Shown here in pieces: positions 1 through 7,031 of a stretch of DNA of 13,722 nucleotides. Below the pieces are notes generated by a model, which made no database searches, was not told the origin of the DNA, and saw only the letters and a list, made by a program, of their open reading frames with translations. Numbering within the stretch: the first letter of the stretch is position 1; every line of letters starts with the position of its first letter. The position numbers and the translations under genes are program-made. Origin of the DNA: Deltaproteobacteria bacterium UBA3076 (lineage in GTDB: Bacteria; Desulfobacterota; Dissulfuribacteria; Dissulfuribacterales; UBA3076); assembly GCA_002367355.1 (NCBI GenBank), contig DFBQ01000239.1:5652-19373 (forward strand). The letters are read 5' to 3'.

Positions 1-11
1 AGCGAAATCCA

Positions 12-413
12 ATGATATTGGTGAGTGCTTGCTTAATTGGCCTTTCCTGCAGATACGATGGGGAGAGCAGACCCGATGTTCGGCTGATAGAAAAGCTAAG
101 GGGAGCCTGTATTGTGCCGGTTTGCCCTGAGCAACTGGGTGGCCTCACGACCCCCAGACCTGCTGCTGATATCTATTATGGAAACGGTATAGATGTCTTA
201 AATGGTCAAGCAAAAGTCTTGGCTATAGATGGACAAGACGTCACAGAGGCCTTTAAGCGAGGTGCTGAGCAAACGGTCTTCCTGGCAAGCACCTTGGGTG
301 TTAAGCAATGCTTTCTAAGAGCGAGGAGTCCTTCTTGTGGTATCACCGCACAAATCGGGGTCACTGCGGCAAAACTACTTCTAAAGGGTTTTGAAATTGA
401 AGAAGTGGGATAG
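12..413 (+). CDS. DUF523-family protein, TudS-like desulfurase, shortened
   Basis: The 133-residue protein starts with the usual DUF523 opening (MILVSACLIG, then CRYDG at 13-17) and carries VCPEQLGG (37-44), TPRP (47-50), DVTEAF (76-81) and SPSCG (106-110). The family is known from the thiouracil desulfurase TudS, where three conserved cysteines hold an oxygen-sensitive [4Fe-4S] cluster; C7, C13, C33, C38 and C109 are the candidates here. Activity on thiolated pyrimidines or tRNA sulfur turnover is inferred from the family only. The protein is shorter than the usual roughly 150 residues: between SPSCG and GVTAA only five residues (ITAQI) remain, where relatives carry a loop containing an IYDGTF/S-type motif. 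The reading frame is intact through this point. The ATG at 12 agrees with the family start, but no clear Shine-Dalgarno sequence is visible in the 11 bases upstream. The gene converges on the IHF-like gene with only 2 bp between stop codons. Confidence 0.85.
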   Translation: MILVSACLIGLSCRYDGESRPDVRLIEKLRGACIVPVCPEQLGGLTTPRPAADIYYGNGIDVLNGQAKVLAIDGQDVTEAFKRGAEQTVFLASTLGVKQCFLRARSPSCGITAQIGVTAAKLLLKGFEIEEVG

Positions 414-415
414 AA

Positions 416-712
416 CTATTTAACCCCTTGCCCTACCTTGTCTATTACCCTTTCGCGCAATTCTTTCCCAACCTTGAAGAATGGCAACTTTTTCGGTGAT
501 ACCGAAATCTTTTTACCGGTCTTGGGATTTCTGCCAGTGTAAGAATCATATTTCCTCACTGTGAAACTCCCAAAACCGCGAATCTCCACCCCGTCTCCCT
601 TTATTAAAGCCTCGGTTGTGGCATTAAAAACCTCGTCTACCACGAACTCGGCTAATTGGCTATTCAGTACTGGATCTTCTGAAAGGACTTCTATGAGATC
701 TGATTTATTCAC
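416..712 (-). CDS. ihfB: HU/IHF-family DNA-binding protein, IHF-beta-like
   Basis: A 98-residue histone-like DNA-bending protein. It begins MNKSDLIEVL, has the helical dimerisation half, then the signature IRGFGSF (44-50) and the beta-arm tip GRNPKTG (60-66), whose proline at 63 is the residue that intercalates into DNA in HU/IHF. The tail LPFFKVGKELRERV (76-89) is typical. IRGFGSF plus PFFKVGKELR resembles IHF beta more than HU, but HU cannot be excluded by eye. It probably acts as a hetero- or homodimer in nucleoid structure and as an architectural factor at promoters. The start is GTG at 712; an AAGGGG motif six bases upstream supports it. It is divergent from ftsY and has its own leader in the 713-996 gap. 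Confidence 0.93.
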   Translation of the reverse strand: MNKSDLIEVLSEDPVLNSQLAEFVVDEVFNATTEALIKGDGVEIRGFGSFTVRKYDSYTGRNPKTGKKISVSPKKLPFFKVGKELRERVIDKVGQGVK

Positions 713-996
713 CTGAATCCCCTTCTTTCTTTAGAGGCACTTGTAAAACCCCAAACTTTGTTAAATAATAAGGCTACCATTGGGCCATGGAAGTCCCCAG
801 GAGAGGGTCACCAAAGGGGAAACTCCCGTGGGTGGGAAAAGATGTCGTTTTGATAAATACCTCTGAAGACTGATATTGCATTTTTTGCTTTGTTCCTGGA
901 GAATTGCTATTAAATACAGATATATTAATATCAGATAAAGGTTAGCTTTGGCAAGTCCATAGAGGCAAAAAATTTTATTCCTATTCAAAAAATACT
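713..996. other. Divergent intergenic region between ihf-like gene and ftsY
   Basis: This 284-bp gap must hold promoters for both flanking genes, but none is clear by eye. A GC-richer core at about 776-840 contains several G and C runs that can pair, for example AGTCCCC (792-798) with GGGGAAACT (816-824, AA bulged). The part near ftsY is AT-rich and includes the palindrome ATATTAATAT (922-931). A weak promoter-like pair TTGCTA (904-909) and TAATAT (926-931) lies upstream of ftsY. No convincing protein was found: the only reading frame of any length has low-complexity, atypical composition. Confidence 0.4.
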
Positions 997-2100
997 ATGT
1001 TCAAAAAATGGATCAAAAAAATAGCCGGGTCAGAAGGGGAATTAGAGAAACCATCTTCCCAGGAACCTGCGAAACAGACAGAGGCCGAAGAACCGGTAAT
1101 TAATTCATCTGCCCAGGAATCTCCAGAACCATCTGATCAATCCGGTCCTGTTCAGGGAAAGGGCATGAAGGCCGGGACACCGCGGCTTGGGCTCTTTAAA
1201 CGCCTGAAGGAGCAGATGGGAAAGACCAGGGGCGGGTTTGTCCGACAGATGGACCAACTACTCCTTGGGCGGCAGGATATAGATCCTGAGCTCCTGGACG
1301 AACTGGAAGAACTCCTGGTTATGGCAGATATGGGGGTAGCCACTGTCCAGGATATATTTGAGAAGCTGCGCGTTGAAGTAAAGAAAAAGGAGCTTCAGGA
1401 CCCTTTGGCCCTCAGGAAGCGACTAAAAGAACAAATCGCAGATTTGCTTAAAGTGCCTTCGACTCAAATCACATGGACACCCAGCCCCTTTGTGGTCCTG
1501 GTAATTGGTGTAAATGGTGTTGGGAAAACCACGACCATTGCCAAGCTTGCTTACAGGCTGAAACAAGAGGGCAAAAACGTCCTTCTTGTGGCGGCGGATA
1601 CATTCAGGGCCGCTGCAGTAGAACAGCTTGAAACCTGGGGAAAGCGCATCGATGTATCGGTTATAAAGCGCAGTGCCGGATCTGACCCGTCTGCAGTGAC
1701 TTTTGACGGCATGGAAGCCGCCATCAAGCGGGATGTCGATGTAGTGATCATAGATACTGCAGGGAGATTACATACAAAAGTCAACCTTATGGAAGAGCTT
1801 AAAAAAATCCGCAGGGTAATCTCCAAAAAAATCAAGGAAGCTCCCCATGAGGTCCTGATAGTGCTGGACGCAACTACAGGTCAAAACGCAATCTCCCAGG
1901 CCAACATCTTTGGCGAGGCTGTCGGAGTCACGGGGATAGCCCTTACCAAGCTGGACGGCACGGCAAAAGGCGGGATTGTTGTGAGCATCGCCGACCAGAT
2001 GCAGATCCCCATCCGATTCATAGGCATTGGTGAAAAAATGGAGGACCTTCGACAGTTTGATCCTGAAGATTTTGTAGACGCCATATTTGCTGAGGGTTAA
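997..2100 (+). CDS. ftsY: FtsY, signal recognition particle receptor GTPase
   Basis: A 367-residue SRP receptor that docks SRP-ribosome complexes at the inner membrane and, as a GTPase twin of Ffh, hands nascent membrane proteins to SecYEG. The N-terminus [10 protein letters not shown] is basic and amphipathic, as in membrane-targeting FtsY helices, and is followed by an acidic, Pro/Glu/Ser-rich A region (about 12-55). The N domain runs from about 64 to 160. The G domain shows the P-loop GVNGVGKT (171-178), the insertion-box motif [13 protein letters not shown] (199-211), DTAGR (253-257) and [10 protein letters not shown] (317-326), then [18 protein letters not shown] near the end. Every diagnostic motif is present. 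The ATG at 997 has no strong ribosome-binding site but gives the expected N-terminus. mnmG starts 19 bp after the stop (or overlaps it if an upstream TTG is used), so the two are probably co-transcribed. Confidence 0.97.
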   Translation: MFKKWIKKIAGSEGELEKPSSQEPAKQTEAEEPVINSSAQESPEPSDQSGPVQGKGMKAGTPRLGLFKRLKEQMGKTRGGFVRQMDQLLLGRQDIDPELLDELEELLVMADMGVATVQDIFEKLRVEVKKKELQDPLALRKRLKEQIADLLKVPSTQITWTPSPFVVLVIGVNGVGKTTTIAKLAYRLKQEGKNVLLVAADTFRAAAVEQLETWGKRIDVSVIKRSAGSDPSAVTFDGMEAAIKRDVDVVIIDTAGRLHTKVNLMEELKKIRRVISKKIKEAPHEVLIVLDATTGQNAISQANIFGEAVGVTGIALTKLDGTAKGGIVVSIADQMQIPIRFIGIGEKMEDLRQFDPEDFVDAIFAEG

Positions 2101-2119
2101 TAGGAAAAATTCAGGGGAT

Positions 2120-3994
2120 ATGTCTGTATTTCCAAAACATTACGGGGTGATAGTAATAGGTGCCGGGCATGCCGGGTGCGAAGCCGCCCTGGCTGCTGCA
2201 AGGCTCGGAGTCCCCTGCTGCCTCCTCACAATAAATCTGGACTGCATAGCTGCCATGAGCTGCAATCCCGCTGTTGGCGGCCTGGCCAAGGGGCATTTAG
2301 TCCGGGAGGTAGACGCCCTTGGGGGCGAAATGGCGAAAAATACTGATGCCACGGGGATTCAGTTCAGGCAGCTTAATACATCAAAAGGGCCTGCGGTAAG
2401 GTCCTCCAGGGCACAGTCAGACATGCTGCGCTATCGCCTCTCCATGAAGCAGATCCTTGAGGATCAAGAAAACCTGGATGTATATCAGGCAATGGTGGGA
2501 AGGATCCTGGCCAAGGAAAGACGGGTATACGGGATTGAGACCACGCTCGGCCAGGAGATTCATGCAAGTACTGTGGTGGTCACCACGGGGACATTCCTCA
2601 AAGGACTTATCCACATAGGGCTTAACCGTTTTCCTGCCGGACGTATGGGCGATCCTCCCTCCAACAGGCTCTCGAGATCCTTGACGGAATTGGGTTTCCG
2701 CATCGGAAGGCTTAAGACAGGCACTACCCCTCGCCTGCACGCACGGTCAATCAATTTTAAAGGGCTTGAGGTCCAGAAAGGAGACCCGCAACCAAGGCCT
2801 TTTTCATTTGCCACGAAAAAAATTCCCCTGCGACAACTACCCTGCTATCTGACCTATACCAACGAGAATACACATAAGATCATCCAGGGAGGGTTGGACA
2901 GGTCCCCACTTTTTACCGGTGTAATCGAGGGAGTAGGTGCCAGATACTGCCCGTCAATTGAGGACAAGGTCTTCCGTTTCCCTGAAAAGCCAAGGCATCA
3001 GATATTTCTGGAACCTGAGGGACTTGATACGGTTGAGATCTATCCCAACGGCATTCCCACAAGCCTGCCTATAGACGTGCAACTGGCAATGGTCAGGAGC
3101 ATAGAGGGACTTGAAAACGCAGAGATACTCCGGCCCGGATATGCAATAGAGTATGACTATGCAGATCCTGTGCAGCTCAAGCCTTCCATGGAGACCCATC
3201 TGGTTAAAGGCCTTTTCTTTGCAGGACAGATCAATGGGACATCCGGGTATGAAGAGGCTGCGGCCCAGGGCCTCATGGCAGGGATAAACGCTGCCCGGCA
3301 GGTGCAGGAAAAGGACCCTGTTATTATCGACCGGTCTCAGGCCTACATAGGCGTATTGATAGATGACCTTGTGACCAAGGGCACAAAGGAGCCCTACAGG
3401 ATGTTTACATCAAGGGCGGAGTATCGGCTGCTCCTGAGGGAGGATAACGCTGATCTGAGGCTCATGCCTCTTGGAAGACGTATCGGCCTTGTAGATGATA
3501 ATGCATGGGGACTGTTTGAAAGGAAACAACAGGAAATTTCGCGTGGTCTTGAAATGATCAGGAAAATAAAGCTTCGCCCCGGGGCGGAGTTGAATAACTG
3601 GCTTCAATCCCTTGGTTCAAAACCCATCAGGCAGCAGGTCAGTATTGAAGACATCCTGCGTCGCCCTGAACTTGATCTCAAAGCTATGGCCGAGAGATAT
3701 ACCGAGCTGAAGGACCTGTCCCCTGAAGTGGCATGCCAGGTGGAAATCAAGACCAAGTACTCAGGCTACGTCGCTCGTCAGGAAGCTGAGATAGCCAAAT
3801 TCCAAAAATGGGAGTCTGTCCGCCTCCCATATGACCTGGACTATAAAAACATCTCCGGGCTGTCAAATGAAATCAAGGAGAAGCTGAGCGCCCAAAAACC
3901 TGATTCCCTTGGGAGGGCCTCACGGATTTCTGGAATTACACCGGCTGCAATCACGGCAGTCCGGATCTACCTGAAAAAGAAGGGGTTGGCTTGA
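2120..3994 (+). CDS. mnmG: MnmG (GidA), tRNA uridine-34 modification enzyme
   Basis: A 624-residue FAD-dependent subunit which, with MnmE, installs (carboxymethyl)aminomethyl groups on wobble uridine 34 of certain tRNAs. The dinucleotide-binding GAGHAG (14-19) opens the protein. [20 protein letters not shown] contains the conserved cysteine of the SCNP motif, and [10 protein letters not shown] carries the second conserved cysteine. [20 protein letters not shown] is the FAD-site signature, followed by [20 protein letters not shown]. The C-terminal tRNA/MnmE-binding domain shows [15 protein letters not shown] and [15 protein letters not shown] chose ATG 2120 because [19 protein letters not shown] matches the family start; an AGGGG lies just 2 bp before it, which is unusually close. 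A TTG at 2087 would add 11 residues and overlap ftsY. The 3' end runs 44 bp into the convergent kinase gene. Confidence 0.96.
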   Translation: MSVFPKHYGVIVIGAGHAGCEAALAAARLGVPCCLLTINLDCIAAMSCNPAVGGLAKGHLVREVDALGGEMAKNTDATGIQFRQLNTSKGPAVRSSRAQSDMLRYRLSMKQILEDQENLDVYQAMVGRILAKERRVYGIETTLGQEIHASTVVVTTGTFLKGLIHIGLNRFPAGRMGDPPSNRLSRSLTELGFRIGRLKTGTTPRLHARSINFKGLEVQKGDPQPRPFSFATKKIPLRQLPCYLTYTNENTHKIIQGGLDRSPLFTGVIEGVGARYCPSIEDKVFRFPEKPRHQIFLEPEGLDTVEIYPNGIPTSLPIDVQLAMVRSIEGLENAEILRPGYAIEYDYADPVQLKPSMETHLVKGLFFAGQINGTSGYEEAAAQGLMAGINAARQVQEKDPVIIDRSQAYIGVLIDDLVTKGTKEPYRMFTSRAEYRLLLREDNADLRLMPLGRRIGLVDDNAWGLFERKQQEISRGLEMIRKIKLRPGAELNNWLQSLGSKPIRQQVSIEDILRRPELDLKAMAERYTELKDLSPEVACQVEIKTKYSGYVARQEAEIAKFQKWESVRLPYDLDYKNISGLSNEIKEKLSAQKPDSLGRASRISGITPAAITAVRIYLKKKGLA

Positions 3995-5102
3995 TTGGAA
4001 AATTCAACCTGAAAGAGGCCCCCTGCTCGACTTCTTCCAGTTCAATGCTGCCACCCATCTGACGGGTCAGGTCTCTGGCAAGAAACAGGCCCAGCCCCAG
4101 TCCTTCCCCTTTTGTGCTTGCAAATGGCTCAAAGAGCTTGTCACGCATGGCCTCAGGCACACCTGCGCCATTGTCCTTTACCCTGATAGTCACCTGTTCA
4201 TTGTCCTTTACTGCGCTTATATACAGGAGTGAGGCGGCAGTTTCCGATGAAAGGGCATTTTGCCCGAGCAGAAACAGCAAATTTTGTAACAGACCCGGAT
4301 CTGTCTCAAGGGTAATTTCATCCGGGCACTCGATACTTATCTCGCATGAATGATCCGGAGAATCGAGTCTTTTCTTTACATCATCAAGTAGTCGGCATAG
4401 TTCAACATCCTTGAAATACGGCTCTCTTTCCTTATAGAAATTTGATATTTCATTTATTTGCTTAGCAAGATCTCTGGCCTCATGATAAATGGCTTCTGCC
4501 TGGTCCTTTAGTGCCATATCCGTGTTTAGATGCCTTCCGAGCATCTGTGCCTGTCCGGCAAGTACGGCAAGAGGGGTCTTTATCTGGTGGGCCATCTGCG
4601 CAGTCATCTGGCCGAGAAGGGCCAACCTTTCATGCTGTTTAAGCTTCCGTGCCATAAGGAAGCTCTCCGTGACGTCCTGTACAAGGACCAGATCCTGAGA
4701 GCCGGAAGTCGGCAACTTGCTTAATTGAACAGCCATCTGATCTAACTCAAGAATCCTGGGACTGTTTTCTTGCAATGATGCCAATAATCCGGTTAAGGAC
4801 TGACCGCTTCTCATGTCCTCGGGCAATAGCTCAACAGCACTTTGGTTTATCTCATTTACGCGGTTGCCTTTAAATTCCATCAAACCTATATGAAGGGCAT
4901 CAGCCACTTCCCTAAGCCGCTTTGAAGCCTCCCTTGCCTCCTGATATTTTGCTGAAGCAAGCCCGACAAGCAACTCCGAATGGAAAGATGATGGTTCAGT
5001 ACTTGAAGCCCTGCGCTTACGTAAAATCACCACCAAGGCCACACACGTAAAAAGCCAGAGAAAGAGTAGAATGCTTAGAGAAAAGAAACAGGTTGCCGAC
5101 AT
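3951..5102 (-). CDS. Membrane-bound PAS-type sensor histidine kinase
   Basis: A 383-residue sensor kinase. One hydrophobic segment (about 5-27) followed by RKRR anchors it in the inner membrane with almost no periplasmic part. A short coiled stretch (48-70) leads into a PAS-like domain (about 65-150, including [20 protein letters not shown]). The dimerisation/phosphoacceptor helix contains [15 protein letters not shown] with His172. The ATPase domain has an N-box asparagine (N282 in GQNALSS), DNGAGVP (310-316), [18 protein letters not shown] (323-340) and a typical closing MGGSIELEE. All catalytic boxes are present, so it should be active. The signal is unknown; with this topology it is likely cytoplasmic or membrane-derived. 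A strong AAAGGGG lies just before ATG 5102. The gene follows the ElyC-like gene by 39 bp. No response regulator is in the window. Its last 14 codons overlap the convergent mnmG 3' end. Confidence 0.9.
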   Translation of the reverse strand: MSATCFFSLSILLFLWLFTCVALVVILRKRRASSTEPSSFHSELLVGLASAKYQEAREASKRLREVADALHIGLMEFKGNRVNEINQSAVELLPEDMRSGQSLTGLLASLQENSPRILELDQMAVQLSKLPTSGSQDLVLVQDVTESFLMARKLKQHERLALLGQMTAQMAHQIKTPLAVLAGQAQMLGRHLNTDMALKDQAEAIYHEARDLAKQINEISNFYKEREPYFKDVELCRLLDDVKKRLDSPDHSCEISIECPDEITLETDPGLLQNLLFLLGQNALSSETAASLLYISAVKDNEQVTIRVKDNGAGVPEAMRDKLFEPFASTKGEGLGLGLFLARDLTRQMGGSIELEEVEQGASFRLNFPIKPTPSFSGRSGLP

Positions 5103-5141
5103 TATACCCCTTTATCCTTTTCGGAAAAAAGGATGAAGGAG

Positions 5142-5942
5142 TTAAATATTATGGAGCTTATTGAAATAATGCTTAAGCCGGAACCACGTAATCCCAAGGT
5201 ATTCGTGACATGCAAAGTCAGCTTTTCTGAGATTGTCGGGATTAGGCCAAAGATCCCATGGACTCCACCGACTCTGATACCACTGAAAATCACAGGGAAC
5301 GGGGTGAACTTTGATGTCCATGTCTTTTGCGATCAAGAGGACCCTTGGCATGTGTGCAGCAGATGTCACCAGGCAGAAGGGCGTTTGTCCCATAATTTCA
5401 CTTACAGCCCTCATGTTTTCCTCAGTATCCCTGGAGTTTTCCTCCAGAGACACCTCCACGTTGTTTGGCAGACCCACTTCCTTAAGCCAGGAGTAGGACA
5501 TCTGTGCCTCAGAAAACGGACAGCCGCTAGGCCTGGCACAACCACCAACAATTACAAGCTGTTTAATAGTTGAATTGTCGCGACACAGTTCTCGAACTTT
5601 TAGTAGTCTGAGCCTTGTGCTTGGCATAAGACGGTCTGCAATCGGCCTATCCTCATCAGGGAAAGCCCCTCCACATAGCATCACCACTGTGGTTATATTA
5701 TCATTTGCAGATATAGTTGAATTGTCAGATTGGACTGAACGCTCAAGGCCCCAAATCAAGAAATTGGCGACAGGCGCGCTTCCGGCTGAGCCATAAATAA
5801 GAAAGGCCAAGACGAATAATGTTCGGGCCAAATTCCGCCGCCGCTTCAGGGGCCAGATGAAAAAACCAAAAAAAAGGCATACGAATATCATGCCGGAAGG
5901 CATCAACAAGAGAGATATTCCTTTTTTAAAAACAAAACCCAT
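5142..5942 (-). CDS. YdcF/ElyC-like DUF218 envelope protein
   Basis: A 266-residue protein with two N-terminal hydrophobic segments (about 9-30 and 40-64, separated by basic KRRR), then a DUF218 domain. Family motifs visible are VVMLCGG (86-92), RLMPSTRLRLL (104-114), IVGG (131-134) with SEA (144-146), NSRDTEEN (169-176) and LVTSAAHMPR (191-200), plus a late glutamate (E247). The two-helix plus DUF218 layout is that of E. coli ElyC (YcbC), implicated in envelope integrity and lipid-carrier/peptidoglycan metabolism. The biochemical reaction of the family is not settled, so the role here is inferred. The length is close to that of ElyC. No strong ribosome-binding site precedes ATG 5942. Upstream lies a repeat-bearing gap and tRNA-Asp; downstream the kinase follows closely, suggesting one transcript. 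Confidence 0.85.
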   Translation of the reverse strand: MGFVFKKGISLLLMPSGMIFVCLFFGFFIWPLKRRRNLARTLFVLAFLIYGSAGSAPVANFLIWGLERSVQSDNSTISANDNITTVVMLCGGAFPDEDRPIADRLMPSTRLRLLKVRELCRDNSTIKQLVIVGGCARPSGCPFSEAQMSYSWLKEVGLPNNVEVSLEENSRDTEENMRAVSEIMGQTPFCLVTSAAHMPRVLLIAKDMDIKVHPVPCDFQWYQSRWSPWDLWPNPDNLRKADFACHEYLGITWFRLKHYFNKLHNI

Positions 5943-5963
5943 GGCATCTACGTTTATAGTAAT

Positions 5964-6074
5964 AATTGAGGAATTGTGAATTTGGGAATTGAGGAATTGA
6001 AGGTATATATTTTAATTTTTAATCCCTCAACCACTTAATTTATACCAATACTAGTATTTGAGGAATTCACAATT
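5964..6074. repeat. AT-rich direct/inverted repeat element (AATTGAGGAATTG words)
   Basis: The 13-mer AATTGAGGAATTG occurs at 5964-5976 and again at 5987-5999, a 23-bp step, and TTGAGGAATT recurs at 6058-6067. AATTGTGAATT (5972-5982) is perfectly inverted as AATTCACAATT (6064-6074), enclosing about 80 bp. Inside are GGTATA (6002-6007) against TATACC (6041-6046) and the 12-bp palindrome AATACTAGTATT (6047-6058). The whole gap between tRNA-Asp and the ElyC-like gene can therefore form an AT-rich cruciform or hairpin. No coding capacity was seen. Confidence 0.7.
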
Positions 6075-6082
6075 TATCTAAA

Positions 6083-6159
6083 TGGCGGGGTCGACGAGAC
6101 TCGAACTCGCGACCTCTGGCGTGACAGGCCAGCGTTCTAACCAACTGAACTACGACCCC
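6083..6159 (-). tRNA. tRNA-Asp (anticodon GTC)
   Basis: Read on the - strand, the gene begins GGGGTCG and ends CGACCCC-G-CCA, giving a 7-bp acceptor stem and a genome-encoded CCA (complement of 6083-6085). The anticodon arm is CTGGC-CTGTCAC-GCCAG, with anticodon GTC. The T arm carries GTTCGAGTC. At 77 nt including CCA it matches the standard tRNA-Asp size. It lies 25 bp downstream of tRNA-Val on the same strand and is probably processed from a shared transcript. No GC-rich terminator follows; the AT-rich inverted repeat does. Confidence 0.97.
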
Positions 6160-6184
6160 ATATCTGATATCTTTTCTCAAAGTG

Positions 6185-6259
6185 TGGTAGGCGGAACAGG
6201 GCTTGAACCTGTGACCCCCGGCTTGTAAGGCCGATGCTCTCCCACTGAGCTACCCGCCC
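6185..6259 (-). tRNA. tRNA-Val (anticodon TAC)
   Basis: The - strand reads GGGCGGGTAGCTCAGTGGG and so on, closing with TCCGCCT-A-CCA. The acceptor stem has G-U pairs at its first and seventh positions. The anticodon arm is TCGGC-CTTACAA-GCCGG, with anticodon TAC, and the T arm carries GGTTCAAGCC. CCA is encoded (complement of 6185-6187). It is the first of two tRNAs and lies 67 bp after the lepB stop codon, with a promoter candidate in that gap. Confidence 0.97.
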
Positions 6260-6275
6260 TCAAAGTTGCGGGTAT

Positions 6276-6304
6276 TCTGTAACACTTGATTTAATTGGTG
6301 TCAA
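6276..6304 (-). promoter_or_regulatory. Candidate sigma-70 promoter for the tRNA-Val/tRNA-Asp pair
   Basis: On the - strand a perfect -35 box TTGACA (6304-6299) is followed after 17 bp by TACAGA (6281-6276), a weak -10 with three matches to TATAAT. The next bases are ATACCCGC, a GC-rich discriminator of the kind found at stringently controlled stable-RNA promoters. The expected start would leave a leader of about 9 nt before tRNA-Val. The -35 box and the position are good; the -10 is poor. Confidence 0.5.
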
Positions 6305-6326
6305 GCTAACAACTCCCGCACTATCA

Positions 6327-6980
6327 CTACTGAACAACATCACCTATACGTTCGAACCTTGGCCAAAATTTATCCGAATTCCAACTCCAATAAATAGTAA
6401 ATGCCCTACCTTTCACGTCCTTGATGGGTACAAACCCCCAGAATCTGCTATCATAACTTTGATCCCTGTTATCGCCCATTACAAAGATCTTGTCCTTCGG
6501 AACAGTCACAGGTCCCATGTTATCCCTTGGTTGAACTGATCCCGGCAATATCCGGGGGTCTGTGTGCTGCATCCCTTGTGGATCAGAAAATAGCTTTCCG
6601 TTCACATATATATTCTTGTTTATTATCCGGACAGTGTCTCCCTCTACGCCAATCACACGTTTTATGAAATCCTTTTTCCTGTCCACTGGATAAATAAAGA
6701 CCGCTACATCTCCGCGCTCAGGTTTCTTGCCTGGGATCCAGAGTTCCCTGGTAAAGGGATTCCTGACACCATATATAAATTTGTTTACGAGTATATGATC
6801 ACCTATGAGAAGCGTGCTCTTCATTGAACCAGAGGGGATCTTAAAGGCCTGGGCCACAAAGGTCCTGATAAATAGAGCCAGAACCAGGGCAATGAGAATC
6901 GCCTGCAGATATTCCCATGCTACTGACTGCCAGGAACGCTTATTAGATTGTTTTTTTGCTGGAAAAGTCGGCTTATTCAT
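6327..6980 (-). CDS. lepB: LepB, signal peptidase I
   Basis: A 217-residue inner-membrane peptidase that removes signal peptides from exported preproteins. One N-terminal transmembrane helix (about 22-43) precedes IPSGSM, where Ser52 is the nucleophile. The catalytic lysine is K107 in DFIKRVIGVEGD. The conserved box E is GDNRDQSYDSRFWG (169-182), and box D is VIGVEGD. The catalytic dyad is complete. One small deviation is SMKSTL, where the family usually has a proline (SMxPTL). The length is normal for the single-helix form. It follows lepA by 51 bp, the classical lepA-lepB pairing. No strong ribosome-binding site is seen close to ATG 6980, but no better start is available. Confidence 0.96.
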   Translation of the reverse strand: MNKPTFPAKKQSNKRSWQSVAWEYLQAILIALVLALFIRTFVAQAFKIPSGSMKSTLLIGDHILVNKFIYGVRNPFTRELWIPGKKPERGDVAVFIYPVDRKKDFIKRVIGVEGDTVRIINKNIYVNGKLFSDPQGMQHTDPRILPGSVQPRDNMGPVTVPKDKIFVMGDNRDQSYDSRFWGFVPIKDVKGRAFTIYWSWNSDKFWPRFERIGDVVQ

Positions 6981-7031
6981 AAGGGTTGGATAATAGCTCC
7001 ATAGATCCGGGACCGCAAGTGGCTTCTCTTG

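Noticed and set aside
795..850. Resemblance to part of a glycine riboswitch (GGAGAG, then CACCAAAGGGGAAACTCCC)
   Set aside because: The second conserved CTCTCAGG-type strand and the closing P1 stem are missing, the region is too short, and neither neighbour is a glycine gene.
761..988. A 75-codon open frame on the - strand in the ihf-ftsY gap
   Set aside because: The translation resembles no known family, its composition is erratic, and it has no ribosome-binding site; it most likely arises by chance within the divergent promoter region.
713..996. Possible 4.5S SRP RNA next to ftsY
   Set aside because: The conserved GGTCCGGAAGGAAGCAGCC-type tetraloop segment is absent on both strands.
5133..5573. 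A 146-codon open frame on the + strand opposite the ElyC-like gene
   Set aside because: It lies antisense to a gene with clear DUF218 motifs and its translation has no recognisable domain; it is a shadow frame.
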